Source: Pseudogulbenkiania sp. (lineage in GTDB: Bacteria; Pseudomonadota; Gammaproteobacteria; Burkholderiales; Chromobacteriaceae). Taken from it: a stretch of 38,190 bases of DNA. Under the pieces are notes generated by a model. It worked only from the letters and a program-made list of their open reading frames with translations. It was not told the DNA's origin and searched no databases. Where the stretch lies: the NCBI GenBank assembly GCA_018260425.1, contig JAGLBD010000004.1:1-38190 (forward strand). Reading direction: 5' to 3'. A program made the translations under genes and the position numbers. Positions within the stretch are counted from its first letter, which is position 1. Every line of letters starts with the position of its first letter. Positions 23,266-30,489 of the stretch are shown here, one piece after another.

Positions 23266-24738
23266 ATGTACACAAAATCTGAACGGCTTGGAGTGCCCGC
23301 CATGTCAAAACCTGCCAAAGGTTCTTCGATGAACCTGCAGGGCGAAAGCCTCGGTGCCTTGCGCAATGCCGCGCCGTTAGCCAGCTTGCTCAAGGCGCTG
23401 GTCGATCCGGTGTTGGTCGTCATATTGCTCTATGCGCTGGCCAGCTGGATGGATGTCAGTCTGCATGGCCAGTTGTTGACGTGGGCGACCATCGCCTTCC
23501 TGTTGGCCGCCTTGCTGATGGATGGCACCTTTTTGCTGATGCCGGGCAGTCACGGCAGCTGGCTGGGTGTTGGCCGGATGATGGCGACGTGGTTGTTCAT
23601 CTGCTTCGTGCTGTATTGCTACGCCCGACTGGCCGGACTGGTGGAGTTTTTTCCGGATGAGCTGATGCTGGGCTGGGCGATTCTGACCCCGCTACTGTTG
23701 CTGGGCATGCACTGGGTGATTCGTATGGTGATCGTGCGTCCCGCCAGCGATGCAACCCAGGTGACGCGCGTGGTGGTGGTCGGTGCCAATAAGTCGGGAT
23801 GCATGCTGGCGCAGCGTATCAGGCAAAATCCGCAGTTGCGCATGGAATTCATGGGCTATTTCGATGACCGTGGACTGGATCGCGTCGAGACCATTGGTGA
23901 AGATGAGTTGAAGGGCACCATTGCCGAGTTGTATGACTTCGTCAAGGCAAACGGGGTGCACCAGATCTACATCTCCTTACCGATGACCTCGCAGCCACGG
24001 GTGATGACGCTGGTGGATGGTTTGATGGACTGCACGGCATCGATTTATTTTGTGCCGGATCTGTTTGTGTTTGATTTGATTCAGGCACAAATCGACCATG
24101 TTGCCGGTTTCCCGGTCATGACGATCTGCGAAAGCCCGTTTATCGGTCTGGCCGGAGTGGTCAAACGGATGTCCGATGTGGTGTTGGCGCTGTGCATCCT
24201 GGCCCTGATCTGGCCGGTGATGCTGGGCGTTGCCCTGGCGGTGAAGTTGACCTCGTCGGGTCCCGTGCTGTTCAAGCAGCGCCGCTATGGAGCCAATGGC
24301 GAAAGTATTCTCGTCTATAAATTCCGCTCCATGAAGGTGATGGAAGACGGCGACAAGGTGGTGCAGGCTACCCGTCACGATAGTCGCCTGACGCCGATCG
24401 GCGGGTTTATCCGCAAATCCTCGCTGGATGAATTGCCGCAGTTCCTGAATGTGCTGGAAGGAAAGATGAGCATTGTCGGACCCCGTCCGCATGCCAACGC
24501 TCACAACGAGATGTACCGCAAATTGATCAAGGGGTACATGTTGCGTCACAAGGTCAAACCCGGCATTACCGGTTGGGCCCAGGTGAATGGCTATCGTGGT
24601 GAAACAGATACCATCGAAAAGATGGAACGCAGGATCGAATATGATCTCGATTATCTGCGCAACTGGTCATTGTGGTTTGATCTCAAAATCATCCTCATGA
24701 CGGTTACAACGCTATTCCGAGACAAGAACGCTTACTGA
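23266..24738 (+). CDS. epsB: Undecaprenyl-phosphate sugar phosphotransferase (EpsB/WcaJ type)
   Basis: 490-residue polyisoprenyl-phosphate hexose-1-phosphate transferase that starts repeat-unit assembly. Several membrane helices lie in residues 45-150, followed by a Rossmann-like CoA-binding-type region (VTRVVVVGANKSG). The C-terminal catalytic domain has VLFKQRRYGANGE, YKFRSM, SLDELPQFLNVLEG, MSIVGPRPH and KPGITGWAQVNGYRGET. Glucose-1-phosphate is the usual substrate of WcaJ-like members but is not proven here. An alternative start at 23302 has a better ribosome site (GGAG, 8 nt). It begins 10 nt after epsL. Confidence 0.92.
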   Translation: MYTKSERLGVPAMSKPAKGSSMNLQGESLGALRNAAPLASLLKALVDPVLVVILLYALASWMDVSLHGQLLTWATIAFLLAALLMDGTFLLMPGSHGSWLGVGRMMATWLFICFVLYCYARLAGLVEFFPDELMLGWAILTPLLLLGMHWVIRMVIVRPASDATQVTRVVVVGANKSGCMLAQRIRQNPQLRMEFMGYFDDRGLDRVETIGEDELKGTIAELYDFVKANGVHQIYISLPMTSQPRVMTLVDGLMDCTASIYFVPDLFVFDLIQAQIDHVAGFPVMTICESPFIGLAGVVKRMSDVVLALCILALIWPVMLGVALAVKLTSSGPVLFKQRRYGANGESILVYKFRSMKVMEDGDKVVQATRHDSRLTPIGGFIRKSSLDELPQFLNVLEGKMSIVGPRPHANAHNEMYRKLIKGYMLRHKVKPGITGWAQVNGYRGETDTIEKMERRIEYDLDYLRNWSLWFDLKIILMTVTTLFRDKNAY

Positions 24739-24763
24739 GCCTAACTTAATTCAGGTGATACTC

Positions 24764-25699
24764 ATGTTGACTAAAAAAACTTCGTTGTGCCTTGTCGCGG
24801 TGTCTGTTGCGCTGGCGCTGGCTGCGTGCTCCAAGAAAGAAGACAAGAAAACCCCGAGCCAGGTGCTGGCTCGGGTGAATGGTGCCGAAATCACCCTGTT
24901 GCAGCTTAACAGTCTGGTGGGCAATGTGCCGCAAGGGCAGGCGGGTCCGGCGGTTCAGCAGCAGGCACTGGATCAGTTGGTGAATCAGGAATTGCTGGTG
25001 CAAAAGGCCGCCGAACTGAAGCTGGATCGTGACCCGACGGTGTTGCAGGCCGTTGAAATGGCGCGTCGCGATATTCTCGCCCGTGCCGCCAGTGAAAAAT
25101 TGCTGGCCGGCGCCAAGTCGCCGAGTCAGGCCGATGTCGCCGACTTCTACAACAAGAACCCGGCGCTGTTCGGACAACGTCGCATCTACGACGTGGTGGC
25201 GTTCATTGTGCCGACGGCAGACTTGAACGATTCGGTGCGCAAGGCCCTGGATAACGTCAAGACCCCGGATGAAGCACGTAATGCGCTGGTGGCCGCCAAG
25301 GTTCGTTTCGATGCCCGTCCTTCGCGCGTTCCTGCCGAGAAGTTCCCGCTGGCGTTGCTGCCGAAGATTGCCGACATGAAGCAGGGTGACATCATTGTGG
25401 TTCCGGAAGGCGCCAATACCACCTTGATGCAGTTGGTGAAGAGTGAGCCGGCTCCGGTCGAGCTGGACAAGGTGCAAGAGCAGATCAAGGGCTATCTGGC
25501 CGGTTCGCAGCTGCAGGATAGTGCCAAGAACAAGCTGGAAGAGCTCAAGAAGGCCGCCAAGATCGAGTATGTGAAGCGCTTTGCCTCCGAGCCTGCTGCT
25601 GTCGCGGCCCCGGCTGCAGACAAACCGGCTGACGCAGCTCCGGCTGCCAAGGGTAATGTAGATCAGGATGCCCTCAAGTCGGGCGTGAAAGGATTGTGA
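24764..25699 (+). CDS. epsD: EpsD-type peptidyl-prolyl isomerase-like lipoprotein
   Basis: 311-residue lipoprotein. The signal ends in the lipobox LAAC (Cys at residue 22), then a lysine/acid-rich linker. The body is SurA/PpiC-like (LNQELLVQKAAELKLDRDPTV type helices and a short parvulin-like core), fitting the EpsD family. The canonical parvulin histidines are not evident (RRIYDVVAFIV). The tail is Ala/Pro-rich (EPAAVAAPAADKPADAAPAA). ATG 24764 follows AGGTGA. EpsD relatives are thought to assist assembly of the EPS export apparatus. Confidence 0.85.
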   Translation: MLTKKTSLCLVAVSVALALAACSKKEDKKTPSQVLARVNGAEITLLQLNSLVGNVPQGQAGPAVQQQALDQLVNQELLVQKAAELKLDRDPTVLQAVEMARRDILARAASEKLLAGAKSPSQADVADFYNKNPALFGQRRIYDVVAFIVPTADLNDSVRKALDNVKTPDEARNALVAAKVRFDARPSRVPAEKFPLALLPKIADMKQGDIIVVPEGANTTLMQLVKSEPAPVELDKVQEQIKGYLAGSQLQDSAKNKLEELKKAAKIEYVKRFASEPAAVAAPAADKPADAAPAAKGNVDQDALKSGVKGL

Positions 25700-25701
25700 C
25701 A

Positions 25702-26475
25702 ATGAAACGTTTGTTGATTGCCGTGCTGTGCCTGTGGTTTGGCTTGGCACATGCTGAAAATGCCGGTGAATACCATCTCGGTCCCGGGGACGTGATCAAG
25801 ATTACCGTCTATGACCACGCCGACCTCGCCAACGAGCTGCAATTGACCAAGGACGGCGATATTACCTTTCCGTTGATCGGAACCTTGTCGCTCAAGGGTT
25901 TGAGTACCGCCGATGCCGAGAAACTCATTGCCGGCAAGTTGGCCAGTGGTGGTTTTATCGTTAGCCCGCAGGTCAATGTGATCATGAGCCAGTACCGCAG
26001 CCAGCGCTTGTCGGTGCTGGGCGAGGTGAACCGGCCGGGGCGCTACTCATTGGATAGTGCGACCGATCTGATCGATGTGTTGTCGCAGGCCGGAGGTATT
26101 GCCGTGACCGGCGGGGACAAGATCGTGGTGATTCGTGGCGAGGTGCGCACCGAGTACAACCTGACCGCGCTGGTTAACCAGAAAGACGCTGCCAAGCGCA
26201 TTGTCAAAGTGTCGAATGGCGACATCGTGTTCATTCCGCGCCAGCAAGTCTATGTGCAGGGTGAGGTGAATCGTCCCGGGGTGTTCCGCCTGGAAAACAA
26301 TATGACTGTCCTGCAGGCGATCGCGGCGGCGGGGGGCTTTAGCCCGCGCGCATCGCATCGCTTCATCTACGTGCATCGTCAGCAGGACGACGGCACGGTG
26401 AGCGAAGTGCGCGTCACGTACACCGACAAGGTCAAGGAAGGCGACGTGGTCTATATCGAGGAAAGCTGGTTCTAA
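25702..26475 (+). CDS. epsE: EpsE-type polysaccharide export protein
   Basis: 257-residue periplasmic/outer-membrane export protein. The Poly_export domain opens with YHLGPGDVIKITVYDHADL, followed by two SLBB-type segments (VLGEVNRPGRYSL and VQGEVNRPGVFRL). This is the Wza-like export component of EPS systems linked to PEP-CTERM proteins. The signal peptide (residues 1-20, ending AHA-ENAG) has no lipobox cysteine at the cleavage site, so it differs from lipoprotein Wza. ATG 25702 lies 2 nt after the epsD stop with AAGGA upstream. It is the last gene before a strong terminator. Confidence 0.9.
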   Translation: MKRLLIAVLCLWFGLAHAENAGEYHLGPGDVIKITVYDHADLANELQLTKDGDITFPLIGTLSLKGLSTADAEKLIAGKLASGGFIVSPQVNVIMSQYRSQRLSVLGEVNRPGRYSLDSATDLIDVLSQAGGIAVTGGDKIVVIRGEVRTEYNLTALVNQKDAAKRIVKVSNGDIVFIPRQQVYVQGEVNRPGVFRLENNMTVLQAIAAAGGFSPRASHRFIYVHRQQDDGTVSEVRVTYTDKVKEGDVVYIEESWF

Positions 26476-26498
26476 GCCGGTGGTTCCTGAAGAAAATA

Positions 26499-26532
26499 GC
26501 CCTGCGGTGATCACACCGCAGGGCTTCTTTGT
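26499..26532. terminator. Bidirectional intrinsic terminator between epsE and manC
   Basis: GCCCTGCGGTG (26499-26509) and CACCGCAGGGC (26514-26524) form a perfect 11-bp stem with loop ATCA. TTCTTTGTC follows on the plus strand and TATTTTCTTC on the minus strand, so it can end both converging transcripts. Confidence 0.93.
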
Positions 26533-26537
26533 CTCGC

Positions 26538-27965
26538 CTAGTTGCCGGTTCGGCCGTAGGTATCCTCGAAACGCACAATGTCGTCTTCGCCAAGGTAGCT
26601 GCCGGATTGGACTTCAATGAGCTCCAGCGGCATCTTGCCCGGGTTTTCCAGTCGATGCGTGGTGCCTAGCGGGATGTAGGTCGACTGGTTCTCGGTCAAT
26701 AACAGTTCCGAGTCGCCGTTGGTGATGCGTGCCGTGCCATGCACGACGATCCAGTGTTCGGCACGATGGTAGTGCATCTGCAAGGACAGCGACGCGCCCG
26801 GGTTGACCACGATGCGTTTTACCTGGAAGCGGTCGCCATGGTCGAGGCCTTCGTAGCTGCCCCACGGGCGGTAGACCCTGCGGTGCAGGATGGCTTCGCT
26901 GCGGCCGCGGGCGTTCAATTCTTCGACGATTTTCTTGACGTCCTGCACTGCTGACTTGTTGGCAACCAACACGGCATCGGCGGTCTCCACTATCACCAGA
27001 TCTTCCACGCCCAGGGTTGCCACCAGTCGGTGGCCGGCACGGATATAACTGTTGCGGCTCGCATGAGCAATGACGTCGCCGTGCAGGGAGTTGGCGTTCT
27101 CGTCGGTGCTGCTGATGTCGGCGAGGGACGACCAGGAACCGATGTCGCTCCAGCCCAGTCCCGCCGCGGCAACGACGGCAGCGCGCTCGGTGCGTTCCAT
27201 CACGGCATAGTCAATGGAGTTGGCCGGACTGGCGGCAAAGGCATCCGCGTCAAGGCGCAGAAAATCCAGGTCTTCCTTGCCATTGTCCACGGCGAGTCTG
27301 GCGGCGGCCAGCATCTCGGGTTCGAATCGTTCCAGCTCGGCAAGGTAGGAGGCGGCACGGAACAGGAACATGCCGCTGTTCCAGTCGTACTGGCCGTCGG
27401 CGAGGAAGCGTTCGGCCGTGGCGCGGTCAGGTTTTTCGACAAAGCGGGCGACGGTATAGCCATTGGCGCTGCCCTCGATGCGCGGGCCGCGGCGAATGTA
27501 GCCGTAGCCGGTTTCCGGCGTACTGGCCGTGATGCCGAATGTCACCAGATAGTCTTGTGCCGCCAGCGTCATGGCATCGTCCACGGTGGCCGCAAAGGCC
27601 TCCTGATGGAGAATGACATGGTCGGAGGCCAGTACCAGAATCCGCGCTTCGGGGTCGATGCGGCAGGCCAGTAGCGCCCCTACTGCGACCGCCGGTGCGG
27701 TATTGCGGGCGCAGGGCTCCAGTACGATGGCCGAGGGGCTTTGGCCAATAGCGCGCAGTTGCTCTGCCGCCAGAAAGCGCTGTTCATGGCTGGTGATCAG
27801 TATCGGTGCGCTGCTGCCGGCCAATGCCGCTGCACGACGCACGGTTTGCTGGAGCAGGCTTTCATCGCCATTGAGCGCCAGATATTGCTTGGGGAAGCTG
27901 CTGCGCGACAGCGGCCAGAGGCGGGTGCCGCTGCCACCACCGAGAATAATCGGAATCAGGGTCAT
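26538..27965 (-). CDS. manC: Mannose-1-phosphate guanylyltransferase / mannose-6-phosphate isomerase
   Basis: 475-residue bifunctional enzyme (type II PMI-GMP). The nucleotidyltransferase signature GGGSGTRLWPLSR is near the N terminus with FPKQYL. The C-terminal cupin isomerase domain has RPWGSYEGLDHGDRFQVKRI and QMHYHRAEHWIVV with metal histidines. It makes mannose-1-phosphate (with a mutase elsewhere) into GDP-mannose. ATG 27965 gives the usual MTLIPIILGGGSG start. It faces the eps genes across a shared terminator, suggesting precursor supply for EPS or LPS. Confidence 0.94.
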   Translation of the reverse strand: MTLIPIILGGGSGTRLWPLSRSSFPKQYLALNGDESLLQQTVRRAAALAGSSAPILITSHEQRFLAAEQLRAIGQSPSAIVLEPCARNTAPAVAVGALLACRIDPEARILVLASDHVILHQEAFAATVDDAMTLAAQDYLVTFGITASTPETGYGYIRRGPRIEGSANGYTVARFVEKPDRATAERFLADGQYDWNSGMFLFRAASYLAELERFEPEMLAAARLAVDNGKEDLDFLRLDADAFAASPANSIDYAVMERTERAAVVAAAGLGWSDIGSWSSLADISSTDENANSLHGDVIAHASRNSYIRAGHRLVATLGVEDLVIVETADAVLVANKSAVQDVKKIVEELNARGRSEAILHRRVYRPWGSYEGLDHGDRFQVKRIVVNPGASLSLQMHYHRAEHWIVVHGTARITNGDSELLLTENQSTYIPLGTTHRLENPGKMPLELIEVQSGSYLGEDDIVRFEDTYGRTGN

Positions 27966-28140
27966 GTAGGTTCTCTGTCGGGCTGGATTGCCGGGCAAGG
28001 TTCGAGTGATTCATTCTACCTGTCGGTGGTTAAAAGAAAAATAACTCTTTGCTCGAGATCAAGGCCCGCCGGGTCGACTATCTTGCATGGCGTGCCAACT
28101 CTGGTAGAGTGGTTTACTCGCTATGCAAAAGGAATGGCCG

Positions 28141-28791
28141 GTGTTTTCTGTTCTGGTGGCAAACCCCAAGGGGGGAAGTGGTAAATCGACCTTGTCGACC
28201 AATCTGGCGGGCTTTTATGCCAGTCAGGGCAAGAAAGTCATGCTGGGTGACGTAGACAAGCAACAATCATCGCTGGGTTGGCTGGCGCGCCGCCCTGATG
28301 CCTTGCCGGCCATTGCCGGCTGGGAGGTGGTGCCGGGCGAGCCGGCGCGTCCACCCAAGGGGACCCAGGTGGTGGTGCTGGATAGCCCTGCCGGTTTGCA
28401 TGGCAAAAAACTCGATGCCTTGATCAAGCAAGTCGATCGCATCATCGTGCCGATCCAGCCATCGCCATTCGATATGTGGGCCAGTGAGGCCTTCCTCGGC
28501 CAATTGCTGGCCGAGAAAGCGGTGCGCAAGCAGAAGGTGTTTCTGGGCGTGGTAGCGATGCGGGTGGATCCCCGTACCCGTTCTGCCCGTGATCTCGAGG
28601 CGTTTTTGGCCGGTTACGATATCCCGGTGATTGGCTGGGTGCGTGATGCACAGACCTATGTGCGTGCCGCCGGGGAGGGTCAATCGATCTACGATCTGGC
28701 CGAAAGCCGTTCGCGACGCGAACGCGAGAGCTTGTCGCCGGTGTTGACGTGGCTGGGCGGGGTCGAACCGGATCACTGGTTTGACAAATAA
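28141..28791 (+). CDS. Orphan ParA/MinD-family ATPase
   Basis: 216-residue ParA-like ATPase. The deviant Walker A motif PKGGSGKST with the signature lysine starts about residue 9; Walker A' is GDVDKQQSSLGW; Walker B is VVLDSPAG. GTG 28141 is chosen because AAGGA (28129-28133) lies 7 nt upstream; an ATG at 28123 has no ribosome site. No parB, parS-like repeats or mobile element is adjacent. Orphan ParAs of this size position cellular cargo such as chemoreceptor clusters. The cargo here is unknown. manC is divergent; guaC follows behind its own promoter. Confidence 0.85.
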   Translation: MFSVLVANPKGGSGKSTLSTNLAGFYASQGKKVMLGDVDKQQSSLGWLARRPDALPAIAGWEVVPGEPARPPKGTQVVVLDSPAGLHGKKLDALIKQVDRIIVPIQPSPFDMWASEAFLGQLLAEKAVRKQKVFLGVVAMRVDPRTRSARDLEAFLAGYDIPVIGWVRDAQTYVRAAGEGQSIYDLAESRSRRERESLSPVLTWLGGVEPDHWFDK

Positions 28792-28815
28792 CTCTCTTGA
28801 AGTGAAGAAAAAAGC

Positions 28816-28844
28816 TTGACGCTCGTTTTGATCCGGCGTAATGT
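28816..28844 (+). promoter_or_regulatory. Sigma70-like promoter upstream of the guaC leader
   Basis: TTGACG (28816-28821, five of six) is followed after exactly 17 nt by TAATGT (28839-28844, four of six). Transcription would start near 28851, just before a structured leader. Inferred from consensus. Confidence 0.65.
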
Positions 28845-28850
28845 GTATTC

Positions 28851-28927
28851 GTAATTGCGTGTGCGGGCCGAAAAGGCGCCGCAGGGGACGCTGTAATCGG
28901 GAGCCGACGGGGCTCCCGTTTTTATTT
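28851..28927 (+). ncRNA. Structured leader or small RNA ahead of guaC
   Basis: An RNA starting near 28851 would fold as a long hairpin with internal loops: GCGT (28857-28860) with ACGC (28888-28891), GCGG (28863-28866) with CCGC (28879-28882), and CC/GG closing a GAAAA loop. Six nt later comes a strong terminator. No known riboswitch class was recognised; I compared from memory with guanidine, ZTP, SAM, fluoride and purine types. It may be a cis attenuator for guaC or a free-standing sRNA of about 75 nt. Confidence 0.5.
28898..28927 (+). terminator. Intrinsic terminator inside the guaC leader
   Basis: CGGGAGCC (28898-28905) pairs with GGCTCCCG (28911-28918) in a perfect 8-bp stem with loop GACGG, followed by TTTTTATTT (28919-28927). 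It lies 48 nt upstream of the guaC start codon and after the promoter, the layout of transcription attenuation. Confidence 0.85.
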
Positions 28928-28974
28928 GGGGCCCCTTGTTTTTTTACCCGATACCGCCTTTACGGAGAGCACGC

Positions 28975-29925
28975 ATGATCAAGACTGAACTCAACTACGG
29001 TGACGTTTACCTGGTTCCCAAGAAAACTGTCGTAGATAGCCGCAAGGACTGCGACACCTCGGTCCAGTTCGGTCCGCGCCGATTCGACATGCCGATCTAT
29101 CCCGCCAATATGAAGAGTGTGGTGTCTGCCGAGACCTGCGAGTACTTCGCTCGTCAAGGCTGGTTCTACACCATGCATCGTTTCAATGTCGATACCGTGG
29201 CCTTTGTCCGGGACATGCAGGACAAGGGACTGTTTGCCTCCATCTCGGTTGGTGTCAATGAAGATACCGACGAGCAGCTGGCCACCCTCAAGGCCGCTGG
29301 CCTGACCCCGGAATACATGACGCTGGATATCGCCAATGCCTGGTGTGTCAAGGCTGAGCGCATGATCCGCAAGATTCGCGAGATGTTCCCTGACACCTTC
29401 CTGATCGGTGGCAATATTGCGACCGCCGAGGCGGCCCGTGATCTGGAAAGCTGGGGATGCAACGCCATCAAGGCCGGCATTGCCGGTGGCCGCGTGTGCA
29501 TTACCAAGAACAAGACCGGTTTCCATCGCCCGATGGTTTCTACGGTCAGCGACTGTGCCGCTGCCGTGTCGGTGCCGGTCATTGCCGATGGCGGCATTGT
29601 CGAGCATGGCGATATGGCCAAGGCGCTGAAATGCGGCGCGGCCATGATCATGGCCGGTTCGCTGTTTGCCGGCTACGATGAGTCTGCCGGTGAAATCGTC
29701 GAGATCAATGGCAAGCACTACAAGGAATATTTCGGCAGCGCCTCGCAATTCAACAAGGGCGCTTACGTCAACGTGGAAGGCAAGAAAATCCTTGTCGAGT
29801 ACAAGGGCAGTATCACCAAGCTATTGCGCGAACTGAAGGAAGACCTGCAGTCCTCCGTCAGCTACGCCGGTGGTGCCGATCTGGCTGCCTTGCGTGATGT
29901 CGAAATGATCTTCGTCAACCGCTAA
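28975..29925 (+). CDS. guaC: GMP reductase
   Basis: 316-residue NADPH-dependent enzyme converting GMP to IMP in purine salvage. The phosphate loop and catalytic cysteine are in GIAGGRVCITKNKTGFH, and downstream blocks ADGGIVEHGDMAKAL, GSLFAGYDES, KEYFGSASQFNKG and DLQSSVSYAGG match the shorter GuaC group typified by Firmicutes rather than the 347-residue E. coli type. GGAG (28964-28967) precedes the ATG. It lacks the CBS insertion of IMP dehydrogenase. Expression probably passes through the leader terminator upstream. Confidence 0.93.
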   Translation: MIKTELNYGDVYLVPKKTVVDSRKDCDTSVQFGPRRFDMPIYPANMKSVVSAETCEYFARQGWFYTMHRFNVDTVAFVRDMQDKGLFASISVGVNEDTDEQLATLKAAGLTPEYMTLDIANAWCVKAERMIRKIREMFPDTFLIGGNIATAEAARDLESWGCNAIKAGIAGGRVCITKNKTGFHRPMVSTVSDCAAAVSVPVIADGGIVEHGDMAKALKCGAAMIMAGSLFAGYDESAGEIVEINGKHYKEYFGSASQFNKGAYVNVEGKKILVEYKGSITKLLRELKEDLQSSVSYAGGADLAALRDVEMIFVNR

Positions 29926-29933
29926 GCCCGGCA

Positions 29934-29960
29934 GGCAGAGGGCACTCTGCCGCTCTTCTC
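29934..29960 (+). terminator. Possible terminator after guaC
   Basis: GGCAGAG (29934-29940) and CTCTGCC (29945-29951) form a 7-bp stem with a 4-nt loop, followed by GCTCTTCTC. The T content is poor, so this is a weak call; it lies 8 nt after the guaC stop. Confidence 0.45.
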
Positions 29961-30417
29961 AGCGTGGCGGGGTGTCACCCCGCCGTTGCACCCACATCAT
30001 GGTCTCCATGTGTACCGCGATCTCGTCCTGCTGATTGCGGGTTTCCCAGTGCAGTTTCACCACCCCGAAGCCGGGTTGCGATGCAGACACCTTGCTACTG
30101 ATGACCGTTGCGTAGGCGGTCAGGGTGTCGCCGGGGCGTGTCGGGCGGGGCCAGCGCATTTTGTCGACCTGCATGCCGATCATGCCGTTGGCGACATGGG
30201 CAAGTTCACTGCGTGACAACAGCCCCATGGTCAATGAGCTGGTGTGCCAGCCACTGGCAGCGAGGCCGCCGAACAGCGATTGTGTCGCCGCCGCAGGGTC
30301 GGTGTGGAAGGGTTGCGGATCAAACTGACGGGCAAAGGCAATGATCTCGGCTTCGGTGACCGTGTGCGATTCGGTTTGAAACTGTCGGCCGGGGATGAAG
30401 TCTTCGTAATGCAGCAT
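29959..30417 (-). CDS. MaoC-like hot-dog dehydratase
   Basis: 152-residue hot-dog fold protein of the MaoC/(R)-hydratase group. The catalytic Asp/His block is FARQFDPQPFHTDPAAA, followed by FGGLAASGWHT, and VDKMRWPRPTRPGDTL is the second family block. Substrates in the family are enoyl-CoA thioesters. It follows the glnD end on the same strand with a gap of about 70 nt and lies convergent with guaC. The specific pathway is unknown. Start ATG 30417 is preferred to TTG 30423. Confidence 0.87.
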   Translation of the reverse strand: MLHYEDFIPGRQFQTESHTVTEAEIIAFARQFDPQPFHTDPAAATQSLFGGLAASGWHTSSLTMGLLSRSELAHVANGMIGMQVDKMRWPRPTRPGDTLTAYATVISSKVSASQPGFGVVKLHWETRNQQDEIAVHMETMMWVQRRGDTPPR

Positions 30418-30489
30418 GAGCAATGACGTTTACGTAACGGTAATCTGCCGAGCGTACTGGCAAAGCCATGACCTGTCAAAATGGACAGC

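Noticed and set aside
28898-28918. Guanidine-II (mini-ykkC) hairpin with ACGG loop in the guaC leader
   Set aside because: The ACGG is not closed by a proper pair (G opposite G) and there is no second ACGR hairpin; it reads better as a terminator loop.
30468-30487. CTGTC/GACAG hairpin just downstream of glnD
   Set aside because: Only 5 bp with no T tract on the glnD strand, so not counted as a terminator.
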